Assembly: GCA_032173965.1 (NCBI GenBank) | Contig: CM063287.1 | Location: forward strand, 9,987,859-10,051,858 | From: Sitta carolinensis | Lineage: Eukaryota; Chordata; Aves; Passeriformes; Sittidae | Direction: 5' to 3' | DNA: 64,000 bases | Shown here: positions 50,458 to 61,880 of the stretch, in pieces | How positions within the stretch are numbered: the first letter of the stretch is position 1 | How the letters are laid out: each line of letters starts with the position of its first letter | The notes under the pieces: model-generated | What the model saw: the letters and a program-made list of their open reading frames with translations, nothing else | What the model was told of the DNA's origin: nothing | Database searches by the model: none | Made by a program: the position numbers and the translations under genes

Positions 50458-52717
50458 CCTGAGGGATGCATTTCCCACTGCTGAATACCAGGATGCTTCA
50501 CTGCATTGACAATTGCTCTAATCTAATCCAATTGTGTCGATAGCATGACTAGGAATAAGATCTGCTATTATGTAATTTCCTCTGTTATGGGGAGATCATC
50601 CATTTATAGCTCCTGAACATGCTTGGCATCTTGCTGACTAATCTTATCAATATTTTCATCTTGCAGTGTGTATATTATATCCTACTCATCAGAATCTTGT
50701 GGGGTTTTTCCTTTATTCTTTTAGTCTCAGCTTCTATTTCATTTCTCAGTCTTGAATTTCTCAAAGTTGCTTTGGTTTTTTTCCAGAAACTGTGAAAGTC
50801 CAACCCTGGGGCAGACGCATTTTTTTAGCATTGCCTTTAAGTGGCACAGCAGGTAACATCTGTCCTAACTCATTGGATTATAAAATGATGTGATCTGAGG
50901 AGACATCTGACAAGTTACAAGGGATGCCACAAGGTAATTGCCACAAATTTATAAAAAGCACAATGCTTTTCAAGAATGGTTATCCCTTACCTGCCCTGTT
51001 TCCTAAACAAGTAACCAGCTGTATTAACCAGTTCCTGTTCTTTTAAATACAACCTTTGTTCTTATTACTTTTCCCTGCATGACACCTGCCTTGTGCCCAA
51101 AATAGTGAGACCATTAAAGAGAGTGTTTGGAAATGGCAGTAGAATATTGTATTTGGAATGTTGCCCTCTAAAATTCCCCTAAGAAGTGCAAATTATTAAA
51201 GAACAAGTAAAATTAGCCAATGTTTCCAAACTGCTTTTCTATAATTAATCTTTTTAAAATCTGTGTTCTCCAGCTACCTCTAGATCTCTTAATGGTTTTG
51301 ATTATATGGAAATATACCAGTTTTATTCCAACATATCTGCAAGGAGCTACGATGTCTAAAGTATGCTGAAACAGAAATGCTCTCATAAATATTTTTCAAA
51401 AAGACATTTGTATGGACGCTGCTTCTGCATTGTCACACCTTTGCTATTTAAACAGCAGAGAAGCAACCAAATACCATGCAGAAATGGAATTCACATTGTA
51501 GGCCAAGTACTACTGCACCACAGCGATAAGAATGTTATCTTTGTTTAATTTGTTGCACTATTCAAACATATTTCAAACATTTTTAAAGCAGGAATTTAAA
51601 AGCATCTATTACTACTACAGCTTTTAGTTTTCTCTTCAAGTGTGACTTGAAATGATTGAAGATTAAGTAGGAAGAGTTCAGTTTGAAATAGTAGGAGCTC
51701 CTAACATGCTAAAAGTAAACATTTCCAAAAAATTCCCAAGTTAATGTCAAAGGAATCCTTTAGAAATTGGTATCATGCTACTTAAATGCTGAATTTTATA
51801 GTTTTGTTGTTATTAGTGAAAATGACGCATTAATAAAAATTGATATGACTGTAAACCTAGAGAAAAACACACAAACCTCTCCTCTGACCTTCTGTGTCAC
51901 CCTGAAAATGGGATTTCAGCGAAGCCAGGACCTATGAAGATACTGAGAAGTTGCATTCAAAGAGCAGCTGGGGAGGACAAAATATCCTCTTAACCCCTCT
52001 GCATTTGTGTCTCCTCATCACTCATACTGCACTGGGAAAACCACCTTGCCTTCCACTGAGAGGCTTTGGAGACAGGGAATGAAATTTATCCTGGAGCTTT
52101 TGGAAATTCTTAGGCAGCAGGCACTCTTTGGTGAGGTGACTCACAGGAAGCACATGATCTATGTAATGATCATTACTTTCAGATGTCTCTTGAACGTTCA
52201 AGCCCCCTCACCTCAAGTCCTTAAGAGGCCTCAGGTGGTGTCTGCTTTAGTGTCTAATAATAACTATAAATCAGACTCAGACTCAATGGACATTAAAAAT
52301 GTTAGAAAATGAAGTACTAATAAAAGGAAAGTTGGATCTGTTTCTCATGATTGAGCTGCTGGATGCCATATTCTAACAAATGCAGCTGGCTTTAGATTAG
52401 ATTTTTTTCTCTGATAGTGTTATATTAAATTAAAAAAAAAAATACCTAAACAGCATGTATTGTACATAATATACGTAGTATTGTGAATTTCTGTGAGTTT
52501 TTCTAAGTCTCTATCAAGCACACAGCATTCTAGTTTACATGAGAGGAAAGGAAGTTAATTTACATGTTAATTTTGAAGGTCATGTAGCTAGATCCTTTGT
52601 GTACTTTATTGCAGCCTGCATTGTATGGCATTTCTTTTTCACAGCTGTTTCCTTCGAAATTCTACAAATCACTGCTCAAAGAGAAATCCCTTCTACATGG
52701 GAAAACATCTGACTTAC

Positions 52718-52809
52718 CACAGCAGTTCAAATTAGAAATATTGTGACATATTATGTCACCAGTCACCCAGTGAATATTATCAATAGCTACCACACACACT
52801 AAATAAATT
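52718..52809 (-). other. Candidate internal exon, 92 nt (unidentified)
   Basis: On the minus strand the acceptor 'ttatttgtgttgcctgtag' and the donor TGTG|gtaagtc bound a 92-nt segment. It is open in the frame reading IYLVCVVAIDN, then IHWVTGD, then ending NLNCC. The open frame also extends upstream of the acceptor for a further ~50 codons. A central W within a 'VAID..IHW' context superficially recalls beta-propeller YWTD-type repeats, but the defining motif is absent, so no family is claimed. It contains the palindrome at 52743-52759. Confidence 0.2.
52743..52759. repeat. 17-bp palindrome GTGACATA-T-TATGTCAC
   Basis: Perfect 8-bp arms around one T. It lies inside the minus-strand exon-like segment 52718-52809. 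It resembles a dyad binding site in form, but no specific factor is claimed. Confidence 0.88.
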
Positions 52810-53390
52810 CTACAGGCAACACAAATAATTGCACCCACAACAATGTGAGATTCGATCAAGTCTTTGGGTTTGTCATTCGGGAGACCATGTTCCTGTGCAG
52901 TTGTTTGTTTCCTAGAGTTGTTCCTTGGCAATGCAAGGTCAGGAACTTTTTTTGTTTTCTTCATGACAGCTGATTACCTCATTTTATACTTTCTATAAAT
53001 TCCCAGGTCTTAAGCAGAACCAATTCCTTTTGACTAGTCATGGATTTTATTACTTTTGCCTCAGAGACCCTTCATATCACCTTCATCTTACTACTGAGGT
53101 TTTCAAATTGCCTCCATGCAGTTTATACTGAACTGAAATTTAGCTTGAAAAGTGTCACTCACATTTCATCTTTGTCACAGCCCCCACTTTTAAACCCAGA
53201 TTCTCAGTTTCTAAAATGTATTACTGGGCTGTTCTTTGGGCCTGTAGCACTATCTGAATAATGGTGCTTTCCATGAACTATAGAAACCTTATTTGTAACT
53301 TAACAATGATAACATCGTGAAAGTCAATTTCCAAGGAGAAAATCGAATCCATGACAGATGGAACTTTGTTTCAGACCTTCAAGGCAAGAA

Positions 53391-53438
53391 TAGCTCCCTT
53401 TCTATGGCAAATAGCAAAACTAGCTCCCTTTCTATGGC
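53391..53438. repeat. 30-bp period direct duplication
   Basis: 'tagctccctttctatggc' occurs at 53391 and 53421. The period is a multiple of three and the surrounding plus-strand frame stays open, giving a repeated SSLSMA peptide. That frame starts at GTG and shows no known domain, so I treat this as a plain duplication. Confidence 0.92.
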
Positions 53439-55350
53439 CATTGGCAACACATTCCAAAAGTCCACCATGTATTGCCTGAAGGTCTATATTCGTATTTCAG
53501 GCCTAATTGCAAATTTGAATATATTCATCCTATCTCTCACAAGCAGCTCTAAAGCTGACAATTCCTGCTTTACGCTTCATTTCCTTGACAATGTCCGAGT
53601 TGTGAGAAAAGAGACAAAGTTGCTGTTTTGATCAATTGCCATTTCAGTTCCTCTTCTAAACATTAATAGAGATTCAATTTCTTTTAAAGTTTATATGAAA
53701 ACAGGGGAAAGCATAGCAATCACGAGAGATGTTATCTCCCCTTCTCATTGCCTACAGATAAACAGCAAAACATTAATATTGGCAGATGTGTGATAAAGAA
53801 TGAATCATCCTAGGCCACTTTCAACCATTTCCCTTCTATCCTAAATGTTTCAACTCTCAGCCTACCATCTGCATTGCAGGTTACCTCAGCTGTCCAAGGG
53901 GGCAGAAGGATGCACTTAGTCCTGCTCCTGGTGGGGATTGCTGCAGGTTTCATTCAGCTCACTGCTCACTGGACAGCACTCTGAATGTCTTGTCCTAAGG
54001 CCTGGCAGGCCAGCCTGAAAGAAAGGATCCAAAAGGTAGTAGGAATATTTTCCTTTTTTGACTTCTTTTACTCTCACTTCTACAGCATGCTAATTGATAG
54101 TGTGACCCAAAGCATGCAAGAATCAAGCACTGAGACTAACTTAGCCCAGAAACATCAGTGATTTTTCATCTCTCTCTCTCTGCAGAAAGTAATGAATTAG
54201 ATGGTTAAAACATTTTTCCTCCTTCTGATCTCTTAACTGGATTATCAATGTCCTTCTTTGATTTTCTCAATGGCTTATTTTAGGAGGAAGGGGTACTATG
54301 AATTCTAAGGCTGCTGTCTCCTTTGAAACAGAATTTTAAAAGCTGTGATACAAGAGGGGAAAGAAGGATTCCACTGCAAAGGAAGCCAGGGTTGGTCTCA
54401 AGGGCTGATCTCAAGCAGAACAGAGAAAATCAAACAGTTGTGGATGTTCTTCAATTGATGAAACAAGCAGATGCTGATTTGGAAAGAAAGAAGCTGGCAA
54501 TTATTTTAATATCTGAAAAATTAAATCTAAGAAGCAGAAAGGAGGAAAGCAATGAGAAAGAGGAGAAAACAAACATCATGAAACTGGGCAAAAATAAACT
54601 GAAACTTTCCAGCATGTATTTCTGTTGAGTGTCTATACTTAGCTCATACAAAAGGCTGCATCCCATTCTTAAAAACTGGTTAGCTCATCTGTATTTGGCA
54701 TGCATCACGTCAGGCAGGAATTTTAAATTTATTTGGACAAGATTTTCCTCTGTTCTAAACAAGGTGAAGACATTCTTACATTACAAAACCCATTGTGAGT
54801 AGAAATAAAATGGTAGAGGATGTATTCTGTTTGTCCCAGTTGGTATTTGCATTAAAAAATTGTACATTGTGTTCTGCAATATTGTAAATACGAGAACAAA
54901 ATTGTGCCAAATAAAGCAAACACTTCAAATACAAGCTCAGAAAACCTCAAATATCTAACTATTAAAATATGGAGTGTATTTATAATACATAAAGCTTGCT
55001 AAAGAATATGAGGGAGGCTTCAAGATGTGCAGGTTTTCAGCTCAGTTGTTCATGCTGTCACACTAAAATGGCAAATAAGAGTTTGGGTAACACCTGCAAA
55101 ATAACCCTCTATTACACCTCTTTATGAAAGGTGTTCTTTTATTGAGTATATTGAAATAAGCTGCTGTGGAAACATGCACTTTTCATTTAATAATCTAACT
55201 TCTTTATGGAAAAAAGGGTTAGGTAAGAAAGGAGAAAGAGAATAAGAAAACACAACGGTATTTCATCTTTTAGCCACCTGATTAACCCCAGGACAGATCT
55301 ACAGATAGCCTACACTGGTGTCACACTGAAGAAATGAATTAATTTTTAAA

Positions 55351-55392
55351 GTTGAATATTTAATATTTAATATTCTAAGGTTGAATATTTAA
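55351..55392. repeat. 29-bp period direct duplication, AT-rich
   Basis: 'gttgaatatttaa' occurs at 55351 and 55380, with further 'atttaat' words between. Confidence 0.88.
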
Positions 55393-56590
55393 CTGTAAAA
55401 AAGATAATGCTACGCAAAATTTTGCCATAAATATTTCATATAGATCTTGAACTCAGTTCTGAAACACACTTCATAACCCCCATTTTGACACATTAGGAAA
55501 CCAGCAAGTTTTTTAATTGTTAAACTTCATGTTGGACTGCCTGCTTTTTCAATGATGGAAATTTTAAGTGGAAGTAACTTGGGATCTATTATCTTGCACG
55601 TGGACTGGATCCTTCAGCATCTTTTAATTCTGTTTTCTAAGTGTTCCAATGCTGAGAAAATCATGGTTCAAAAATTTAGGATTATTAGTACCATAAGCCT
55701 GTATAAACTTAAGAGAAAAAATTACCTACACATGGATAAGATCTAGCAAACTGTTTAATATCTCTTGCCTTCTGGCTCTCTAGAAGTTTAGAACAGATAG
55801 TTTAGCCAGAACATTTTCACTATAGATCTTTGTTATATATTTCTGAAGAATACTGAGGTTAATTTTATTTTCAATACAGTCTTGTTGCAAACTTGCAGAG
55901 CACATAGTAAAGATCAGAGAAATGTCACAGGCAACATCACAAGTACCCACAGATCCCTGAATAAAATCAAGATTCAAAATAAACAAACACTGTCTTTACA
56001 GGACACAGATGAGATTTTAAAAACATCTCAGGGACTGATTTTAACATTTTCAAGTGAATTATCTGTCTACTGAAATTTTGAACTATGCTAATGTACAGAC
56101 AATTTGATATACACATAATTTAATAATTATTGCTCTACTTAATGGTTTTAGAAATTGACTTGGGAGCTGCAGCCCCAGTGAAACTGAGGTTCTAAGCATG
56201 TGAATTATAACTTCACTGTACTCTTTTGAACATGTTCATTCTCATGCTTTCTTTCATATTATATGGAAAAAGAAAGCAAATCTGGATCCAGCAGTATGTG
56301 AAAGCATCTAATCAGCACCCTTCACATTAATTAATTGGTGCTCCTGAAGCCAGGTGTATGTTCAGTCTGGATTAGGCCCCTTCTATCAATCACCCCAAAA
56401 ATTTAAGGATTCTCTCTATAGTGGCAGTATAGGCACTTTGCAATCATTTTAGTTATTTTTAAACATCTGTCTGCTCAAACACCTACACATTGTTTTTAAA
56501 ATTATTCCTATATTTTTGTTGGTTTGTGCTTGTACAGAGTCATCTGCACAGGTTCTGTACATATGGCAATGTTTCATTTACAGCTAGCAA

Positions 56591-56624
56591 TTTTGGATTT
56601 AAACATATTTTTGGATTTAAACAT
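56591..56624. repeat. 18-bp period direct duplication
   Basis: 'ttttggatttaaacat' occurs exactly at 56591 and 56609. The period is a multiple of three, giving a repeated FGFKH peptide in a plus-strand frame with no other coding sign. Confidence 0.92.
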
Positions 56625-59600
56625 TATTGTCACAAGTTTTTCACAGTCTCACAACAGCAAGAAATGTTAAAAGTGTTTGATTATCTACCAGAAAATGGAT
56701 AAAGCATTGCCTGATAGAACTCTTGCATTAATCTGTAATCTCAAGGCAGAATTCAGTAAAGTGGATTCACTTTTTGTTCATGTGAATAACCAAAAAACTC
56801 AGGCTTCATTTACATTCAGAAGATGGTCAGTATCTTCTTGACCTAAAATGCAGACAGCTGTAATGACTTAAGATGATTATTTTCCCTTTCTTCATCATCA
56901 TAATGGATTGTTAGTTATTGTTGCTAACAACTTCTTCACACTCAAGTTCTGCTTTGATTTAGAGCCTTGAAAATATTGCAGTCATCCTAAAAATTGTTCT
57001 GAAAGCTGCCAAATATAATTTCTTCCTAAGTTTAAAATATTCCCTGGTACAATCAAAAGAAAAAAAAAAACATTTCAAAACTCATGAAAATTGGTCTGTT
57101 AGGAGCAGGGCATGTTGTTCTGCACATGCAGACCATTGACTCTGAGGGAATTACAGAGGAGATCATGTCTCAGTAGAAAATGTGCTTATAGAACCCGAGT
57201 ATGTAGTACAGGGAGAAAACTCAGTCCAGGCACCATGTATCAATTACATCTAGGAGGCCCCTAGAGAACCACATTATCTCCCATTAATTATGAAGTATTA
57301 GCCTTAATCTCCTGTAGCGTGAGAATGTTGTTGTACACTGCTAATAGGTCCTAGAGGAGTGGTTCATTCTTTGCTCCTCCACTGTTTGGAGTTTCCAAGC
57401 CAAAACACTGTAAAGCTACAGAACCTCACCTCATCCAGTGTTGCTTCCTGGCTGAAACATAGAGCAATAAACCATAGAGCCATGTTTCATGATGGTTTTT
57501 TTTCATTTCAGCTGATAGTACTTTGGCTTTTTCTAATATCTCTTTTTTTTTTGGTAATTCTTAACTGATGGTTTTGTTTAATGAAAAACTGTGACTAGGG
57601 GAGCAAATTCCAAAAAACGAAGTGAATTCAGAATTCAGAGTTTAAAGGAAAATTCACTAAAGAGTAAATCTCAAAAGCCCCAAATATTTTTTAAAAATTG
57701 GTAGTATGGATCTTCTCTTTAGTGGACGAATCTCAAGAAATAAAAAATTAAGCGGGCAGACATAATTACTTCGCAATTTTTTTTTACCCACAGGTATCAA
57801 GAGAGACCTACTGAAAAAACACATTCCTCATTTGATTGATTTCTGCTCCAAAACTGTTTTAATATAGAGTTTCTGAGAAATGGAGGGGAAAAATGCTCAG
57901 TCAATCTAGCAGAGGTCATGGATGAATGCATGCCAATAATTTAATACATAATGCAAATAGTAAATAAAGAAGCACATCTCAGAGAACATGAAGGTTTCCC
58001 ACTTGCAGCCAAACTCAGTCAAATGTCACCTGCTTTCTGGCAGAACAGCTGAGCAACTATGGAAGAAAGTATTTTGCAAAATGATTGCTGTTTATACTGA
58101 TGAAAATTGGAAACCATTAGCTCTTGCTCCCTAGCTTCCACAAGCAGTCACCAACAAATAAGAAGCAGTCTGACAACCAACATGAGTTAAAAATACCAGT
58201 GAATGAGATATTGCTTTAAAAAAAGAGATGACCACACAGACCACAACCATCTGGACTAGCTGGGTTCACCTGAGTTCCCCAAAGTGAGTACTACTGCACA
58301 TTCTGTGTGACAGGGGACAAACAGTGCAGGGGAAATAAGGGGATTCATGGCTGTGATGTGATTAGATATTGCCAGGCAACAAATACACCAAATGCCTTAG
58401 GACCAAGAGAAGAAAACAGAAAATACATGGAGATGGTTTCTTAGCATATGCAGTGTACAGTAAGCAACCATTAATAAAGCTGTGCTCTGTGAATAGTGGA
58501 GAAATAATTTTGATTTTGCTCACATTATTTCAAGAGCATCTTAGAAACAGTAAAATCCACCTGAGACACTGGTTAAGTCTAAACATCACTTTAAGTACCT
58601 GAATATTTCTATGGACTATGATGACCTTCTGCAGTTATGAGGTCTGGTGCAGAATCTAGTCTGAGAATGCTGCTCTTTCAGAATAGTTCCAAGAGAAAGA
58701 AAAGAAAGTATTTTGGTAAGCAGTTGTTTTCTTTATTAGAATTTTCTAGAAAGAAGTCAGTACTCAGAGTGGGTTAATATTCAGATGAGAATTACTATGC
58801 ACATTCTTCCATTTATTGAGATAGTATTTTAATTTGATTTTAATGACTGTAAAGCGCTCCAAGACATTTGCAGGAATACTGCTATATAGAGGCTGATTAC
58901 ATTACGAATTTTCAGTATGTCACTTCTAGCACAGAGGAAAAGGAGTCAGAGAAGTGCAGGTACCAGCCAACTGGATTTTTTCAGCAAGAAAGTGGCATAA
59001 GGCAATGCTAGTACTCTGTGCAACCCCGACTTCTTCTCTCTTGTATTTGCACAATGATTTGACATTCTTTCATACTATCTTCTGTCCCTTAGTTTTACAT
59101 GCTGGTGCTACAGAAGTACCTCCTTATTGTGTTTGAATTATTTTAAAAGAAAATATTTGACATAGAAACTGCTGCTCTTGAAGGCAAGAGGCTGGAGTTT
59201 TGACATTAACTGCATAAAAGCATAAAAATCTGTCATGCAAGTTATTACACAGAGCCACTGCTCCTCATAGCTGACTACCAACACTGCATAAACTGGACAT
59301 CTATTTAGCAGTTCAAGCTTTAAGATTACTCTGCTGAGTGCCCACCATAATAAATCTATTCAATGTATGTGAGTTAGCAGCTGCATCAGTGTTTAGCCTG
59401 AAGTGAAGGTGGCAGCCCTCTGCTAGGCTCTGTTATACTTGAAGCATGTAATATTGCTTTATGTCACTGTTGGCATATGGCTAAAACAAACAGGCTTTAG
59501 AAATTCACTTATTCATACTGCAGCCTCAAATCAGTTTGTTGACATCAAGTGAATAAGGGAAGAGAGGAAATGGCTTTGCCTGTACATGACTGGTGGAGAC

Positions 59601-60647
59601 TGTGGCAATGTAATTTATTAAAATCTTCACCCCACACCTCTCACAAACTACTTTCCTATCCCTATCCAGCCTTTCCTACTGCAAGGTAAAAGCAAATGTG
59701 AAATGAGTCTCCACATAAAAGGTCTGTGTAGCAGGAATGCAGGAATCAGGTCACCAGCAGAGATGAAGACAGTATCCCATCCACTTTGGTTATGCTGATT
59801 TATGACAGATGAGGCTCTAGCACTTTACATTACCTGTCATCTCGTGCTTGTGGCTCTGACAGGCAAAGGGATCTAAACACCACAACTGCATGGGTCAGTG
59901 TTGAGAGAATGGCAACCAAATAAAAAAAATCAAAGAGATTTCTCATATGCTCCTGTATGTTCTGTCAATCAAATATGGAAAACCCCAGATTAGAGCCTTT
60001 CAGCAAAGTTGCCTTTCAAAGAATGATACAAATTTTCTAGCTATCCAAGCATATATACAGCATATCCAAGCATGTGTATCATTTTCAGTAACTGCCCTGC
60101 AGACTCGGGAGTATCACACTTCACACTGTTTTTCTTACCTGGTATAGTGTTATAAACTGTTATCGTATTTTACCCCAGTCATAGCCTAACATATCTCTCC
60201 ATCATTGACTCTGCTGATAACTGCCTGGAAGAATGCCAGGGGACAGATTAATATCTGTTCTTAATACCACCACTCCAAATATAAACAACTTTCTTCCTAT
60301 ATTTTGCATGAGACAAGGGAGATTGTTGACAGACATTTCTTTCTCTTATTTATGCCAAAATTTTTTGTTACTGGGATATCCAGAGGACAATTCCCACAAT
60401 GTAAAGTTGTGTATCTCCTCAAAATACCAATGAAAATTATCCCTTTTATTCAATTTGAAATGCTACACTAATTACACACATGCCCTCATTGTTCTGTCTT
60501 GTGTTTCAGGCTGCTTTGACATCAGCTAGGATATTCTTACCTATGAATTTATCAGGATCCTAAGTATTTCTTACAATCAGAGGGAAAATATTCACCTTGA
60601 TACCTATTTGTAACAGAGTATACATATTGTATAAACATAGGCAAGCG

Positions 60648-60676
60648 TGTATGTGTCCCCAAAGGGGACACATACA
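60648..60676. repeat. Perfect 13-bp stem, 3-nt loop hairpin
   Basis: 'tgtatgtgtcccc', AAA, then its exact reverse complement. The stem is GC-containing and stable. It is too short for a typical microRNA precursor, and the flanking sequence does not extend the stem beyond a possible G-T pair. Confidence 0.93.
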
Positions 60677-60936
60677 TATCCTTAATTTGATATCTTATAA
60701 TTATTAGAGAAAGCCATTGTCAATTCATGTAGAATTCTGTCTGGTTTATTTCATTTCATGTAAGAATTCACAAGCATCTCTCCACAGAGATTACTGGCTG
60801 TGCAGGAGGCTGATGTACAACCCACAGTGTAACTGTGACTGGCTCCTGGGCAAGACCGTTCCCATCAGAGTCTAATCCAGTCTAACAGAGATTTTCAACC
60901 TACTCTCAGTAAGTGATCTGATTAATAGCCTTATTT

Positions 60937-60947
60937 CCCCCCCCCCC
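60937..60947. repeat. C11 homopolymer
   Basis: Eleven C residues. A shorter analogue of the C19 run at 16410. Confidence 0.93.
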
Positions 60948-61833
60948 TCAAAATGGAAAACTGTATTTTACTTGTTTTGTGGAGGAAAAACTGAGGCATA
61001 AGGAATTTGAAGCTCAGCCCCCTGTGCAGTGCCTACATGTGAGGCAGAACGGGTTGGAGTTCCTGCCAATTTAGCCCCTAATTACCATAGTAATTAAATA
61101 AAACTCGCTTCTTGTGAAGCTGAAACTAGAAGGAGTGATATATTATCCTGATGATATATTTTTCAAACAATACCTGTGGTTCTTATTGGCATGCTTCAGT
61201 ATGAACACTTCTTCCCCCACCCAGAAAGGGCTTCCCCCTGAAGAGAACCCACATTATTTTGATGGTTTATATGTCAGGAGATGACTCTGTTCGAGTTCTA
61301 ATTATGGTTTGATTGACTGGTTCATCTACTGGGAAAATCTCTTAATTTGTATGCCTACTATTTCCCTTCTCCTGTCGGGAAAACTTATTATATCTAAGCA
61401 ATCATATGTTGGTGGTTGCTCTTTTCCCCTCCTTAAGCAGACTGAAGTGAAACACCTCTGCCGTGTGTTCAATTTTGATTTTCTTGTGTTGTCTCTATAT
61501 CACAAAGAATTAAAATTCACCATGAACTAGAGGATATCATTCATTCATTCAACTGAGATAAGAATAGACACAGAATCAAGTCATAGAATCATTGGCATAC
61601 AGCATAGAATGATACATGTTGACTCATACTTCAATATGTGATTAATTTAAATCGGGGTTTATAGTTTTTCACAGTGAAGGTCTGTCCAATTACTCAAAAC
61701 TGCCCAATTCACACTCTACTGACAAAGTAGTTTGTGAGATTTCAATTAAGTGACTTAGGTTTTAAAAGAATCCTAAGCAAAACCTTTTTAACAATTCTGA
61801 AATTAATTTCAGCAAAAGAACTTCAAAGCCTGC

Positions 61834-61880
61834 TTTTTCTTTCTTTTTTCTTTTCTTTTTTTTTTTTTTTTTTTTATTAT
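61834..61880. repeat. Polypyrimidine tract ending in T20
   Basis: 'tttttctttctttttt' and 'cttttc' lead into T20 (61856-61875). Low complexity. It may be the reverse complement of an old A tail, but no retroposed body is recognisable downstream. Confidence 0.9.

Larger units (their letters stand above)
43647..52717. other. Gene-free unique sequence
   Basis: AT-rich with scattered short frames, none persuasive. It holds the AT microsatellite at 48.56 kb, the small CpG cluster at 49.35 kb and the T16 run at 50.44 kb. Confidence 0.6.

Noticed and set aside
54323..54628. 101-codon plus-strand frame rich in Lys, Glu and Leu
   Set aside because: Charged helical composition looks protein-like, but the first codon is not ATG, the sequence is A-rich, and there is no domain or matching splice signal.
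60139..60224. Minus-strand segment with a good acceptor ('ggcattcttccag') and a strong donor (CCAG|gtaaga)
   Set aside because: All three frames contain stops. It serves as a control showing that good splice pairs arise here without coding potential, which lowers confidence in the other candidates.
61571..61615. Two 'catagaat' words resembling the CR1 terminal octamer
   Set aside because: The two copies are not in tandem, and no other CR1 block lies next to them.
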